From: Lentisphaeria bacterium
GTDB taxonomy: Bacteria > Verrucomicrobiota > Lentisphaeria > Victivallales > Victivallaceae
DNA: 33,755 bases
Assembly: GCA_017443585.1 (NCBI GenBank)
Contig: JAFSYV010000069.1
Coordinates: 1-33,755 of the forward strand
Direction of reading: 5' to 3'
In this document: positions 9,232 through 17,921 of the stretch, in pieces
Layout of the letters: every line of letters starts with the position of its first letter
How positions within the stretch are numbered: the first letter of the stretch is position 1
Notes under the pieces: model-generated
Seen by the model: the letters and a program-made list of their open reading frames with translations, nothing else
Told to the model about the DNA's origin: nothing
Databases searched by the model: none
Program-made: the position numbers and the translations under genes

Positions 9232-10011
9232 ATGAAAAGAAGAACTCTCCGTTTCCCGCAGCTTTTCACGCTGATCGAACTTCTGGTGGTCATCGCCATC
9301 ATCGCGATACTTGCCAGTATGCTGCTGCCCGCCTTGCAGCAGGCACGGGAGCGGGCCCGGACCATTTCCTGCGTCAACACCCTCGGACAGATGGGGCGGG
9401 TCGGCTCCATGTATGTGGCGGCCTACGACGGCTATTTGCCCAGCGCCCAGAACGTTTCCCAGTGGAACTACTGGCGGCGGCAGTATTCCCCATTCCGGCT
9501 CATGAACGAGATGTGGAACGGCACACCGGATCTGATCAGTGAAGCCCTGACGGGCTGGGGACGCCCCAACAAGACTTCGGAGTGGTTCAAGGGCAAATTC
9601 GTCTGCCCTTCCATGAAAGTCGAGGAGACCGCCGCCGACTGCGCCCGGGTTTTCACCGGAAGCGCCAGCACCAAAGCCGCCACCGAGACCGCCGTTATGA
9701 GCTACGGGGTGAACTTCAGATCGATGAACCTTTCCGTCAGCCGTTCCTATCGTCCTCCGAAACTTGCCATGGTGAGAAAGCCTTCCATGCTGATCTGGCT
9801 GGCCGACGGCTTCGGCACCGGAAACATCGGTTACCAGTGTCACCCCAGTCAGGCGGTTTATGACCAGATGATCCCGGCGCGGCACAACAACGGCGCCAAT
9901 TTCCTTCACGCCGACGGTCACGTCAGCTTCTTCGGTGTCGACGCTTTCCCGTCGAGCCTGATCTCCGGCGTGTACGACGGTCCCTACTGGAATCCGAATA
10001 CGATGAAATGA
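9232..10011 (+). CDS. Pseudopilin-like protein, type IV prepilin N-terminus with H-X9-DG motif
   Basis: A 259-residue protein. The N-terminal signal is [16 protein letters not shown] (12-27), followed by the usual LLPALQQAR. The C-terminal H-X9-DG motif spans His218 to Asp228-Gly229, as in the large pseudopilin-like families of Planctomycetes and Lentisphaerota. The residue before the conserved Phe is Leu rather than the Gly usual for prepilin peptidase cleavage. Such proteins are thought to be exported and membrane-anchored, perhaps in a type II-like secretion or adhesion apparatus; the exact role is unknown. The start at 9232 has AGGA at 9221-9224; an in-frame ATG at 9202 lacks a ribosome site. 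The stop overlaps the next gene as ATGA. Confidence 0.85.
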   Translation: MKRRTLRFPQLFTLIELLVVIAIIAILASMLLPALQQARERARTISCVNTLGQMGRVGSMYVAAYDGYLPSAQNVSQWNYWRRQYSPFRLMNEMWNGTPDLISEALTGWGRPNKTSEWFKGKFVCPSMKVEETAADCARVFTGSASTKAATETAVMSYGVNFRSMNLSVSRSYRPPKLAMVRKPSMLIWLADGFGTGNIGYQCHPSQAVYDQMIPARHNNGANFLHADGHVSFFGVDAFPSSLISGVYDGPYWNPNTMK

Positions 10012-12122
10012 GAACCATGAAAAAAGAGACTTCTTACGGATTCCGCGCCCGGATGCGGGAATATTACTTCCGGCCCTGCCGGGTCCCGGAAGCCGTTCTT
10101 CGTCCGGGCGAAGTCGAGATCGATTCGAAGTGGAGCGTGAAGACCGCCGACCCGGCGGAGTTGCTCCTTGCCCGGGCATTGGCCGACCTGAGCCGCTTCT
10201 TCAAGACGGCCCTCGGCTGCCCCCTTTCCGGCGCGGGCGAAGGCCCGGCGATCCTCATTTCCGCCGGGAACGCGGTCGGGGAGCGGCCCTCGTGCCGGTT
10301 CGACGTGAGTGAGAAAGGCGTCGCCGTCACGGGGAACAACCCCAGGGGGGCTCTTTACGGCGTCATCCACCTCGAAGACCTGATGCGGCTCCGGGGCGGT
10401 CCTTTTCTGCCCGCGGGAAGTTTTACCTACACGCCCCTCGCCCGGATGCGGAGCACCCACTCCGGCTCCGGTTTGGATGATTTCCCCGACTGGCAGCTGG
10501 AGTGCATCCTCCACGCCGGGTTCACCGCCATCGACCTTTTCGTCAAGGGGATCGACGAGACCACCCAGGGCCATTACGACATCGGCGACCTCATCGACCG
10601 GGCGGCGGGTTACGGGCTGGACGTGGTGCTCTACAACTATCAGACCTGCTACGTGCACCCGGAGGACGAGGGGGCCGACGCGGCCTTCGACCGGGTCTTC
10701 GGGAGTCTGTTCCGGGCCTACCCCCGCGCGGCGGCCCTTTCCCTCTGCGGGGAGTCCCTCGAATTCCCCAGCCGGGACGAGACCACGATCAAGAAATCCG
10801 AGGTGGAAGAGGGCTCCGAAGGCCTGCAGGACACGAAACAGCCCACGGGGTATTTTCCCAATTCCGACTACCCGGCCTACCTGGCCAAACTGAGCGACGC
10901 GGTCCACCGGGCCGCTCCGAATGCGGAGGTGATCTTCAGCACCTACAACTGGGGCTGGGCGCCTCTCGAACCCCGGAAGAAGTTTCTGCGTTCAATGCCC
11001 AAAAGCGTCTCGCTTCAGGTGACTTACGATATTTTCAAGAGCAACCGCACGGAGGGGCTTTCACGGCCGCTCATGGATTACTCCATCTTCGCTTCCGAGC
11101 CGGGGGAGTACTTCGAGACCGAGGTCAAGGCCGCCGCCGAAGCCGGGATAAAAAATATCCGGGTCACCTCCAATCTGGCGGGGACCACCTGGGACTTCGG
11201 CTGCGTGCCCTACGCCCCCGTGCCCTTCCGCTGGCTGAAGAGGATGCGGATCCTCAAAGAGTATCTGCTGAAATACGACGTGAACAGTTTTTACGACTCC
11301 CACCACTTCGGCTGGTTCCCCAACGTCTGCGATGACCTGGTCAGGGCGGTCTTTTCGGACCGGGAGCCGGAGGATATGGAAGCGTTCCTGCACGACGTCG
11401 CGGTTCGGGACTACGGACGTGCCGCCGACGCCGTGATGGGAGCGTGGAAGATCTGGAGCGACGCCATGGACCACTACGTGGGCTCCAACGAGGACCAGTA
11501 CGGCCCTTGGCGGGTAGGCCCGGCCTATCCCTTCGTCTTCCACCCGACCATCTCCCGGACCATGGACGAGAAATACGTCCGCTTCCCCTTCACGGACAGA
11601 GCTTACAACTGCAATTGCATGGTGAAGACCATGTACGCGCCCTTCGAAAACGACGCCCAGTCCCCCGGCCCCCTGCGGCAACCGGTGGAGCTCCGGGAGC
11701 TCGAAATCATGCTCGGCATGTGGGAGCAGGGGACGCACCTTCTCGAGAAGGCACTTGCCGCCTTCCCGGAAGCCGATCCCCGGCGGGAAGAGCTGGAACG
11801 GCTCCTCGGCCTCGGGCTTTTTATCCGGAACATGATCCGGACCACCACGGGCATCAAGCGCTGGCGCGCGGCCAACTTGCAGCTCCAGTGCTGTTCCGAC
11901 CGGGAGGGAATGGAAAAGAAACTCGACGAAATTTCGGCTCTCCTCGAAGCCGAACGGCAAAACGTGCTCGAAACGATCCCCCTCGCCGAGGCCGATTCCC
12001 GGCTGGGCTGGGAGCCCCGGATGGATTACGTCTGCGACGGTGCCCATTTGAAGTGGAAGCTCCGCCAGCTGGCCATCGCGGAGGAGGAAATAAACGCTTA
12101 CCGGAAGATGATCCGGCTGTAA
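10008..12122 (+). CDS. Cytoplasmic glycoside-hydrolase-like protein (GH20/GH67-type N-terminal domain, TIM barrel)
   Basis: A 704-residue protein (701 if it starts at the second ATG, 10017). No signal peptide is seen. Residues about 40-130 look like the alpha/beta domain that precedes the barrel in GH20, GH67 and GH84 enzymes ([20 protein letters not shown], 107-126). Residues about 145-450 read as a TIM barrel, with CGESLEFP at 247-254 placing Glu249 as a candidate catalytic acid. The remaining C-terminal part is largely helical. I cannot assign a GH family; an exo-glycosidase acting on imported oligosaccharides would fit. It begins inside the stop of the pseudopilin gene and is 21 bp before the aminotransferase gene. 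Confidence 0.65.
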   Translation: MRTMKKETSYGFRARMREYYFRPCRVPEAVLRPGEVEIDSKWSVKTADPAELLLARALADLSRFFKTALGCPLSGAGEGPAILISAGNAVGERPSCRFDVSEKGVAVTGNNPRGALYGVIHLEDLMRLRGGPFLPAGSFTYTPLARMRSTHSGSGLDDFPDWQLECILHAGFTAIDLFVKGIDETTQGHYDIGDLIDRAAGYGLDVVLYNYQTCYVHPEDEGADAAFDRVFGSLFRAYPRAAALSLCGESLEFPSRDETTIKKSEVEEGSEGLQDTKQPTGYFPNSDYPAYLAKLSDAVHRAAPNAEVIFSTYNWGWAPLEPRKKFLRSMPKSVSLQVTYDIFKSNRTEGLSRPLMDYSIFASEPGEYFETEVKAAAEAGIKNIRVTSNLAGTTWDFGCVPYAPVPFRWLKRMRILKEYLLKYDVNSFYDSHHFGWFPNVCDDLVRAVFSDREPEDMEAFLHDVAVRDYGRAADAVMGAWKIWSDAMDHYVGSNEDQYGPWRVGPAYPFVFHPTISRTMDEKYVRFPFTDRAYNCNCMVKTMYAPFENDAQSPGPLRQPVELRELEIMLGMWEQGTHLLEKALAAFPEADPRREELERLLGLGLFIRNMIRTTTGIKRWRAANLQLQCCSDREGMEKKLDEISALLEAERQNVLETIPLAEADSRLGWEPRMDYVCDGAHLKWKLRQLAIAEEEINAYRKMIRL

Positions 12123-12143
12123 CGCTATGAGGAAGAAAGAATC

Positions 12144-13325
12144 ATGAAAGATCTGACACACACGACCGGGCTGCTGGGCAGTCTGCCGCCCTCGGAAACG
12201 CTGGGCAGTCTGGTGAAAAGCATCGAACTGCAGAAACAGGGCGTGGAGGTCTTCCTGCTCTCGGTGGGGGAGCCCGACTTCGACACGCCCCGTGCCATCA
12301 AGGAGGCCTGCGCCGAAGCCCTCTTCCGGGGGGAGACCAAGTACACCGTCCCCGCCGGGATCGGAGAGCTCCGGGCCGCCTGCGCCGCCAAGTTCCGCGC
12401 CGACGGCATCGACGCGAAGACGGAACAGATCGTCGTGACCCCCGGCGGCAAGTTCGCCTGCGCCGCCGCCGTCACCGCCCTCTGCGGCCCCGGAGACGAG
12501 GTGATTTTGCCCGTGCCCTACTGGGTGAGCCATTTGCACATGATCGATGCTTCCGGGGCGAAGCCGGTCTTCGTGCCGACCTTCCCCGAGAACAACTTCG
12601 AACTGACCGAAGAGGATCTGCAGCGCTTCGTCACCCCCCGGACCCGGCTGGTTGTCCTCTGTTCGCCTTCCAACCCCACGGGCGCGGTGTACGGCAAAAA
12701 GGCCCTCGAAACCCTGGCCCGTTACGCGGTGGAAAAGAATTTCATGATCCTCTCGGACGAGGTCTACGAACGTCTGGCCTACGATCCGGACCGGCCCCAC
12801 ATCAGCGTTGCCTCTCTCGGCCGCGAGGTCGCGGAGCACACCGTCACCGTCAACTCCTTCAGCAAGAGCTACGCCATGACCGGCTGGCGGGTGGGGTATC
12901 TCACGGCGCCCATGTGGCTTTCCGCCAAGATCGACGCGCTCCAGACCCATTTTCTCGCCAACGTGACCACCTTTGCCCAGTTCGGCGCACTGAAAGCCCT
13001 TCAGGGGGCCTGCGACGACGAGTGCCGGAAGATGAAGGAAGCTTTCGCGGCCCGGCGGGAACTTTTCTGTTCCCTCCTCGCACAGATCCCCGGCGTGAAG
13101 TTCGTCCGCCCCTCGGGCGCTTTTTACGTCTTCGCCGACATCTCGTCTTTCGGCATGGAGAGCATGAAATTCTGCGACAGGCTCATGGACGAGGCGCATA
13201 TCGCCGCCGCACCGGGATGCGGCTTCGGAACGGAAGGCTTCATCCGCTTCTCCTACGCCTGTTCCGAAGAGGTGATCCGCCGGGCGCTGGCGCGTTTCGC
13301 CGACTTCTGCGCCGCATTGAAATAA
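12144..13325 (+). CDS. Class I/II PLP-dependent aminotransferase (aspartate aminotransferase-like)
   Basis: A 393-residue protein, normal length for fold-type I aminotransferases. The conserved residues are present: SNPTG with Asn177, SDEVY with Asp205 and Tyr208, the Schiff-base lysine Lys241 in SFSKSYAMTGWRVGYL and the carboxylate-binding Arg368 in FIRFSY. The N-terminal LSVGEPDFDTP is typical of the AspC subgroup I-gamma. The reaction is amino-group transfer between an amino acid and a 2-oxo acid; the specific pair cannot be read. Its position before an HpaI-type aldolase suggests it handles an oxo acid from that pathway, perhaps pyruvate to alanine, as inference. A GAGGAAG ribosome site precedes the ATG. 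Confidence 0.9.
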   Translation: MKDLTHTTGLLGSLPPSETLGSLVKSIELQKQGVEVFLLSVGEPDFDTPRAIKEACAEALFRGETKYTVPAGIGELRAACAAKFRADGIDAKTEQIVVTPGGKFACAAAVTALCGPGDEVILPVPYWVSHLHMIDASGAKPVFVPTFPENNFELTEEDLQRFVTPRTRLVVLCSPSNPTGAVYGKKALETLARYAVEKNFMILSDEVYERLAYDPDRPHISVASLGREVAEHTVTVNSFSKSYAMTGWRVGYLTAPMWLSAKIDALQTHFLANVTTFAQFGALKALQGACDDECRKMKEAFAARRELFCSLLAQIPGVKFVRPSGAFYVFADISSFGMESMKFCDRLMDEAHIAAAPGCGFGTEGFIRFSYACSEEVIRRALARFADFCAALK

Positions 13326-13341
13326 CAAGGGGAGTTGTCCT

Positions 13342-14094
13342 ATGGAAAAGAACCGTTTCACCGAAAATCTGAAGGCCGGGAAAATCAGTCTCGGCAGCGT
13401 CATCACCCTTTCCGACCTGACGGTCAGCGAACTTGCCGGGGACTGCGGTCTGGATTTCGTCTGGATCGACGCGGAACACGCCCCCCACACCATCGACGGC
13501 GTGATGAAACACCTGATCGCGCTCCGGGGCACGGGATGCGCCGGGCTGGTCCGGGTCCGGGCCAACGAGCCCATGCTGATCAAGCCCTTCCTCGATCTGG
13601 CCCCGGACGGGGTCATCATCCCCATGGTGAATACCGCGGAGGAGGCGGAAAAGGCCGTGGCCGCCTGCCGTTATCCCCCCGCCGGGATTCGGGGCTGCGG
13701 CGTCCGCCGGGCGGTGCGCTACGGAGCGGAAAATTTCTTCGACTACGTGAAGCGCTCGGAAAAAGAGCCCATGGTCATCGTTCAGATCGAACACGTGGAG
13801 GCCGTCCGCAACCTGGACAGGATATTGAAAGTTCCGGGCATCGGGAGCATCTGCATCGGCCCCTGCGACCTCTCGGGCAGCATGGGGATCCTCAATCAGA
13901 TGGGGGATCCCGAGCTCAACAAGGTGCTGGACGAGATCTGCGCCAAGGTGAAGAAAGCCGGGCTCGTTCTGGGCACGGCGGCGGGGGATTTCCCCCGGTG
14001 GCGGGAGCGGGGCGTGGACTGGTTCGCCGGGACGAGCGACTGGGGAGCCATGGCCGCGGGGTTCCGGGCCTTCCGCCGGGAGTGCGGCCTTTGA
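13342..14094 (+). CDS. HpcH/HpaI-family aldolase (2-oxo-3-deoxy acid aldolase type)
   Basis: A 250-residue class II, metal-dependent aldolase. The signature WIDAEHAPH contains His46, Arg72 lies in VRVRANEP, and the metal ligands are Glu150 (VQIEHVEAV) and Asp176 (IGPCDLSGS). GIRGCG (116-121) matches the G-x-R-G loop. The family cleaves 4-hydroxy-2-oxo acids or 2-dehydro-3-deoxy sugar acids to pyruvate plus an aldehyde. In this setting cleavage of a 2-keto-3-deoxy sugar acid is the best guess. GGGGAG precedes the ATG, and the gene follows the aminotransferase by 16 bp. Its stop is only 7 bp from the stop of the convergent sialidase-like gene. Confidence 0.9.
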   Translation: MEKNRFTENLKAGKISLGSVITLSDLTVSELAGDCGLDFVWIDAEHAPHTIDGVMKHLIALRGTGCAGLVRVRANEPMLIKPFLDLAPDGVIIPMVNTAEEAEKAVAACRYPPAGIRGCGVRRAVRYGAENFFDYVKRSEKEPMVIVQIEHVEAVRNLDRILKVPGIGSICIGPCDLSGSMGILNQMGDPELNKVLDEICAKVKKAGLVLGTAAGDFPRWRERGVDWFAGTSDWGAMAAGFRAFRRECGL

Positions 14095-14101
14095 GGCAAG
14101 C

Positions 14102-15787
14102 TCAGTTCCGGGTCAGGGCCACGGCCTCCGCCGTCATCAGGGCCCCCTTCCAGATCCGGAAAAGTCCCGTTTTTTCGCCGCAGCGCATGGGGGCGCAGGT
14201 TTTGAACCCCTGCATCTGGGGGGAAAATCTGCGCCAGCCGAATTCGAGCTCGTCTCCGCCGTCGAGAAAAGAGCCGTCGGCCACGAAGGAGACGACGCCG
14301 GGGCCGCCGTCCACGATGACCACCGCATGGCGCAAGGCGGTCACGCGTTCGCTTTCGGCGACGAACTCCTGACGCGCATCGTTCATCCGGAACCGGATCC
14401 GCCCCTTTTCCGTCACCTCGAGGCGGATCCCCCGGCCGTCGACGCCCGTGGAGTCGAAAATGACCTCCGGCCCCGGAGAACTCGAAGTGAACTCGAAGGA
14501 AAATCCCCGGCCGCCCAGAAGCTCGAAGGACTCCTCGGGGCAGGAGAATTCCCCGCCGCCGCGGGCTTCGAGGAGCACACCTGCGTCGGGCCGGACGGCT
14601 TTGCCCTCCAGCACGTCCCACATCTTCCGCAGGAAAGTGCCGGGGATCTCGTGGACCCGTGCGGTCTTCTTTTCCGTTTCCGTCAGGAAAAATCTTCCAT
14701 CGTCCTCGACGAAGTCGGGGTAGCTCATCCCTTTCAGGAGGTCGTTGTGGTACAGCACGATCTCCGGTTCGCCCCAGCGGATGGTTTTCCCCTCCGGTGT
14801 CTCCGCTTCCACGCCGGGGACCAGCCACACGGGGTTGCGGTCCCGCCACGGGGAGCTCACCTCACGGAAGGCCCGCCCGCCGTGATTGTGGAACCAGTAG
14901 AGATATTTGCCGTCGGCGCAGCGCCAGACGAAATTGGCGGCGCGGCTGTGCTTCATTTCCCGGCCGTTGGCCCTGCGCATCCAGCCGATCTCCCAGCGGC
15001 GGCCTTCGTCGAAGCTCCGGGCCTCGCAGGCGGCCCCGTCCTCCGTCCGGAAGGTGTCGTAGAAGGTCCCGTCGGAAAGGACGACCACGTTGTGCTCCTC
15101 GGCGACGGAGCCGCCCCCTCGCGGCGTCCGCAGTCCCGTGTCGCCCTCGGGGAGCGTCTCCCATGAAGCTTTCGCCGGGTCCATCGCTTCGAGGAGGTCC
15201 GGACTTTTCAGCAAAACTCCTTCGGTCCTCCGGAATGTCATGTCGCCGATCTTGTTCAGAGGAATATAGACGCTCCCCTTGTGGATGAAGGGGCGTCCCA
15301 CGTTCCAGAAGAAGCAGAGTTCCCCCCGGTACGGGTTCTCCAGGTCGATTTTGAACTTGCGGAAGGGGATGTCGTATCGGGCGGCACTCCACGATTTCCC
15401 GCCGTCGTCGCTGTATTTGAAGACGAAATGGCCCAGGGAGTCCACCCGTTTGGAGACGCCGCCCTCGGGCAGCCGTGCTTCGCGCACGTTGTCGGTGTTG
15501 TGGTCGTAGAAGATGAAGATCCGCCCCGAAGGGGCTTTCAGGAGCGCGGCGTAGGAGTTTTCAACTTCGCAGTCGGGTTCGACGCGGGCCGCGTCATGCC
15601 AGCTCTTTCCCCGATCGAAACTGCGGAAGGTCGCCACATGCTGGCCGGGCCGGCCCTCGTCGCCCTGCCCCGTGGTGACGCAGCAGAGCCACGCGCCGTC
15701 GTCCGTCTTGACGATATAGGGCTGATCGCAGTAGTTGACCGTGGGGATTACATCGCCCCGTTCGGCGTTGCGCCATTCTTCGTTCAT
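14102..15787 (-). CDS. BNR-repeat sialidase-like glycosidase with C-terminal LamG-like domain
   Basis: A 561-residue protein. Three Asp-box motifs are visible, at Ser56-Trp63 (SFDRGKSW), Ser126-Trp133 (SDDGGKSW) and Ser258-Trp265 (SFDEGRRW), indicating a six-bladed sialidase-type propeller over residues 15-390. Residues about 415-560 form a concanavalin-like sandwich. No signal peptide is seen, so it is probably cytoplasmic. True sialidase activity is not certain: many such proteins act on other glycans. The ATG at 15787 is chosen because AGGAAAGG precedes it and a promoter would start transcription near 15838, where a GTG offers an alternative longer start. It is divergent from the GntR-type regulator, a plausible controller. 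Confidence 0.8.
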   Translation of the reverse strand: MNEEWRNAERGDVIPTVNYCDQPYIVKTDDGAWLCCVTTGQGDEGRPGQHVATFRSFDRGKSWHDAARVEPDCEVENSYAALLKAPSGRIFIFYDHNTDNVREARLPEGGVSKRVDSLGHFVFKYSDDGGKSWSAARYDIPFRKFKIDLENPYRGELCFFWNVGRPFIHKGSVYIPLNKIGDMTFRRTEGVLLKSPDLLEAMDPAKASWETLPEGDTGLRTPRGGGSVAEEHNVVVLSDGTFYDTFRTEDGAACEARSFDEGRRWEIGWMRRANGREMKHSRAANFVWRCADGKYLYWFHNHGGRAFREVSSPWRDRNPVWLVPGVEAETPEGKTIRWGEPEIVLYHNDLLKGMSYPDFVEDDGRFFLTETEKKTARVHEIPGTFLRKMWDVLEGKAVRPDAGVLLEARGGGEFSCPEESFELLGGRGFSFEFTSSSPGPEVIFDSTGVDGRGIRLEVTEKGRIRFRMNDARQEFVAESERVTALRHAVVIVDGGPGVVSFVADGSFLDGGDELEFGWRRFSPQMQGFKTCAPMRCGEKTGLFRIWKGALMTAEAVALTRN

Positions 15788-15844
15788 CGGAAGAACCTTT
15801 CCTCTTTTCGTTCCGGTCCGGTATGCCGGATCCGACACCGCGTT

Positions 15845-15872
15845 ACTATAGCACCTTTCGGCGAATTTTCAA
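15845..15872 (-). promoter_or_regulatory. Predicted promoter of the sialidase-like gene
   Basis: On the minus strand: -35 TTGAAA (15872-15867), a 16-bp spacer and -10 TATAGT (15850-15845). The start of transcription would be near 15838 with a leader of about 50 bases. The perfect 8-bp palindrome CGGATCCG (15827-15834) lies just downstream of the start. Confidence 0.5.
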
Positions 15873-15880
15873 GGAGACGC

Positions 15881-15908
15881 CCCGCCGGATCGTCTGCATA
15901 TCGGCGGG
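15881..15908. promoter_or_regulatory. Inverted repeat between the divergent promoters (candidate operator)
   Basis: CCCGCCG (15881-15887) and CGGCGGG (15902-15908) are perfect 7-bp arms with a 14-bp spacer. The site lies between the divergent sialidase and regulator promoters, so one bound protein could affect both. An A/T-rich symmetric tract (AAAAAATCTTTTTTT) follows near 15920-15936. Confidence 0.35.
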
Positions 15909-15959
15909 CTTATACCTGCCAAAAAATCTTTTTTTATCCCGCCGGAACTCCCGATTGCC

Positions 15960-15988
15960 TTGAAATTGGCCGATTCAGGGACTACCTT
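15960..15988 (+). promoter_or_regulatory. Predicted promoter of the GntR/LacI-type regulator gene
   Basis: A -35 box TTGAAA (15960-15965), a 17-bp spacer and a weaker -10 box TACCTT (15983-15988). Transcription near 15995 would leave a short leader containing AGGGAA (16001-16006) before the ATG at 16014, which supports that start over the ATG at 15990. Confidence 0.4.
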
Positions 15989-16013
15989 AATGGCGGAGCA
16001 AGGGAATTTCGAT

Positions 16014-17249
16014 ATGTCTGAAGAATTGAATTTTCACCGGATCTCGGTCGATCCCCGATCGCCGGAACCGCTCTATCTGCAGCTGGCCGACGAGCTGAAC
16101 GAAAGGATCAGACGCCACGAAGGGGAAGAGTGCTGCCTGCCCTCTCAGCGGCGTCTGGCCCGCGAGGTCGGCTGCGACCGCTCCACCGCCGCAAGGGTCT
16201 ACCGGGAACTGGAACGGCGGCATGTGGTGGAAAAGCGCAGCGCCTACAAGGTCCGGGTCCGTCCCGAAGCCCGGCTTTCCCGCAATCCCTTCCCCAACAT
16301 CGGGGTCGTCGTTCCGCGCCGTTTTTCCGTCTACGTGGGAGAACACAACTCCCAGCCTCTCCGTTATATCGCGGGCATCATCGACCGGGCGGCGGAAAAG
16401 AATATCTCCACGCTCATGCTCCAGCTGCCGCCCCCGGAAAAGCCCGCGGACGAGGTGGCCGCCTTTCTCGACGGCATCGCCGTGCGCCTCGACGGCGTCA
16501 TCCACCTGGGTGAGCGGGGCCTGCCCGAGGATCCTCCCTTGCGGATGCTCATGAACGACAGCCGGATCCCGCAGGTGATGATCTCTGCTTCTCCCCGGTT
16601 TTTCCCCAACATCCGGACCGTTTCGGCGGACATCGGGGCCGGGGCCCGGGCGCTGGCGGAAAAAATGCGCGCGGCGGGACTGCAGAAGGCGGGCATCATG
16701 GTCTACGGCGAAACTTTCGCCTCGCGGGGGGACAACCCTTATGTGATCTACGAAAGCGTCAGCCGGGGGGCCAAGGTGCTGAAAGTCTTTCAGGAGTTCA
16801 ATTTCACTTGCGAAAAGGAACATCTGCTCACCGGATGCGGCAGCTACGGCAGCATCTACACGAAACTTTCCCGTCTGGTCCGGCGGAACAGCTTGCCCGA
16901 CCTTTTCTGGTGTCAGAACGACGACGCGGCCGTCTGGTGCATCGAGGCGCTGGAGCGGCTGAACGTCAAGGTCCCGGAAGAGGTCTCCGTCGTGGGGTGC
17001 GACGGCACACTGGCGCCGCCGTGGGACTCCCGGCTCACTTCCATCGAACTTCCCTTCTACGGCCTCGGGTGCGCCGCGGTGGACCTGCTCACCGAACTCA
17101 GAACTTCCGGTTCCGGCGCCGCCGGAGTTTCCCGGGAGGTGCCTTCTTCGCTGGTCCTGAAACAGACTTTGGGCGTCGGCAGGAGCAATAGCGGAACCGA
17201 CGTGGAATATTCCCTTCTCAGCAATCATTCATCGGGAGGAAAAAAATGA
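16014..17249 (+). CDS. Transcriptional regulator: GntR winged helix plus LacI-type sugar-sensor domain
   Basis: A 411-residue protein built like Bacillus AraR. Residues 16-82 are a GntR winged helix-turn-helix ([15 protein letters not shown], then [22 protein letters not shown]). Residues 95-390 are a periplasmic-binding-protein-like ligand domain of the LacI/GalR type ([10 protein letters not shown] at the start, VSVVGCDGT near 325-332). Such proteins repress catabolic genes until a sugar ligand binds. Likely targets are the divergent sialidase-like gene and its own downstream run. It starts with AGGGAA at 16001-16006. The stop overlaps the start of the pseudopilin gene as ATGA, and GGAGG for that gene lies inside this coding sequence, so the two are translationally coupled. 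Confidence 0.85.
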   Translation: MSEELNFHRISVDPRSPEPLYLQLADELNERIRRHEGEECCLPSQRRLAREVGCDRSTAARVYRELERRHVVEKRSAYKVRVRPEARLSRNPFPNIGVVVPRRFSVYVGEHNSQPLRYIAGIIDRAAEKNISTLMLQLPPPEKPADEVAAFLDGIAVRLDGVIHLGERGLPEDPPLRMLMNDSRIPQVMISASPRFFPNIRTVSADIGAGARALAEKMRAAGLQKAGIMVYGETFASRGDNPYVIYESVSRGAKVLKVFQEFNFTCEKEHLLTGCGSYGSIYTKLSRLVRRNSLPDLFWCQNDDAAVWCIEALERLNVKVPEEVSVVGCDGTLAPPWDSRLTSIELPFYGLGCAAVDLLTELRTSGSGAAGVSREVPSSLVLKQTLGVGRSNSGTDVEYSLLSNHSSGGKK

Positions 17250-17908
17250 AAAAGCTCTTTACGCTGATCGAACTCTTGGTGGTCATCGCCATCATCGCCA
17301 TCCTGGCCGCCATGCTGCTGCCCGCCCTGCAGCAGGCCCGTGACCGGGCGAAAGCCTCTTCCTGCATCAACAACCTGCGCCAGTGGGGGCTGGCTCTGGG
17401 GCAGTACCACAACGATTTCGGTGTGCTGGTCCCGAGGAACATCCCCAACTACTACTCCGACTACAGGAACCGGCCCCACTACATCATGTGCGTCACGAAA
17501 AAATACATAGAGCCCAAGATACTGGAGTGCGCCGCGAGGACCATCGATCCGCGCATCGCCAAAGAATACAAACCCTCGTCATATCCGAATTTCGGCCTGA
17601 ACACCAACATGTTTCATTCGAGCAAGGACGTGCCCGTCCACCGCTTCAAACGGCCCTCGCTCCATGCGTTCTGGGCCGATTCCCAGGGGGGCGGCGCGAA
17701 CCGTTACGATTACGCCATCTGGACCTACAGCTGGATGATCCGCTCCTGGCGGAGCGACAATGAAGGCTACATCGCCACCCGCCATCACAACAAAGCCCAC
17801 ACGCTCTTCGTGGACCTCCATGTCGGCGGCGTTTCCCCGGGAGATCTGAACGACGCCACCTTCAAGGACTGGTTCTGGGGCGGCGCGACTTCGGCCCAGT
17901 TCAAATAA
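17246..17908 (+). CDS. Pseudopilin-like protein with type IV prepilin N-terminus
   Basis: A 220-residue protein. The leader is only MKKL, followed by [16 protein letters not shown] (5-20) and [17 protein letters not shown]. The residue before Phe5 is Leu, not Gly, so processing by a standard prepilin peptidase is uncertain. The C-terminal motif is a variant of H-X9-DG in which Gly is replaced by Leu ([17 protein letters not shown]). It belongs to the same group as the 259-residue protein ending at 10011, but outside the N-terminal helix they share little. It is likely anchored in the inner membrane with the rest outside the cytoplasm. The start overlaps the regulator stop by 4 bp with GGAGG at 17235-17239. 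Confidence 0.85.
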   Translation: MKKLFTLIELLVVIAIIAILAAMLLPALQQARDRAKASSCINNLRQWGLALGQYHNDFGVLVPRNIPNYYSDYRNRPHYIMCVTKKYIEPKILECAARTIDPRIAKEYKPSSYPNFGLNTNMFHSSKDVPVHRFKRPSLHAFWADSQGGGANRYDYAIWTYSWMIRSWRSDNEGYIATRHHNKAHTLFVDLHVGGVSPGDLNDATFKDWFWGGATSAQFK

Positions 17909-17921
17909 GGAACCATTCGCC

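Noticed and set aside
15788-15838. GTG start at 15838 for the sialidase-like protein
   Set aside because: It coincides with the predicted start of transcription and has no ribosome site; the ATG at 15787 has AGGAAAGG.
9250-17345. The near-identical DNA encoding the two pilin-like helices, as a mobile element or repeat pair
   Set aside because: Similarity is confined to the region coding for the conserved helix and LLPALQQAR, so protein constraint explains it without a mobile element.
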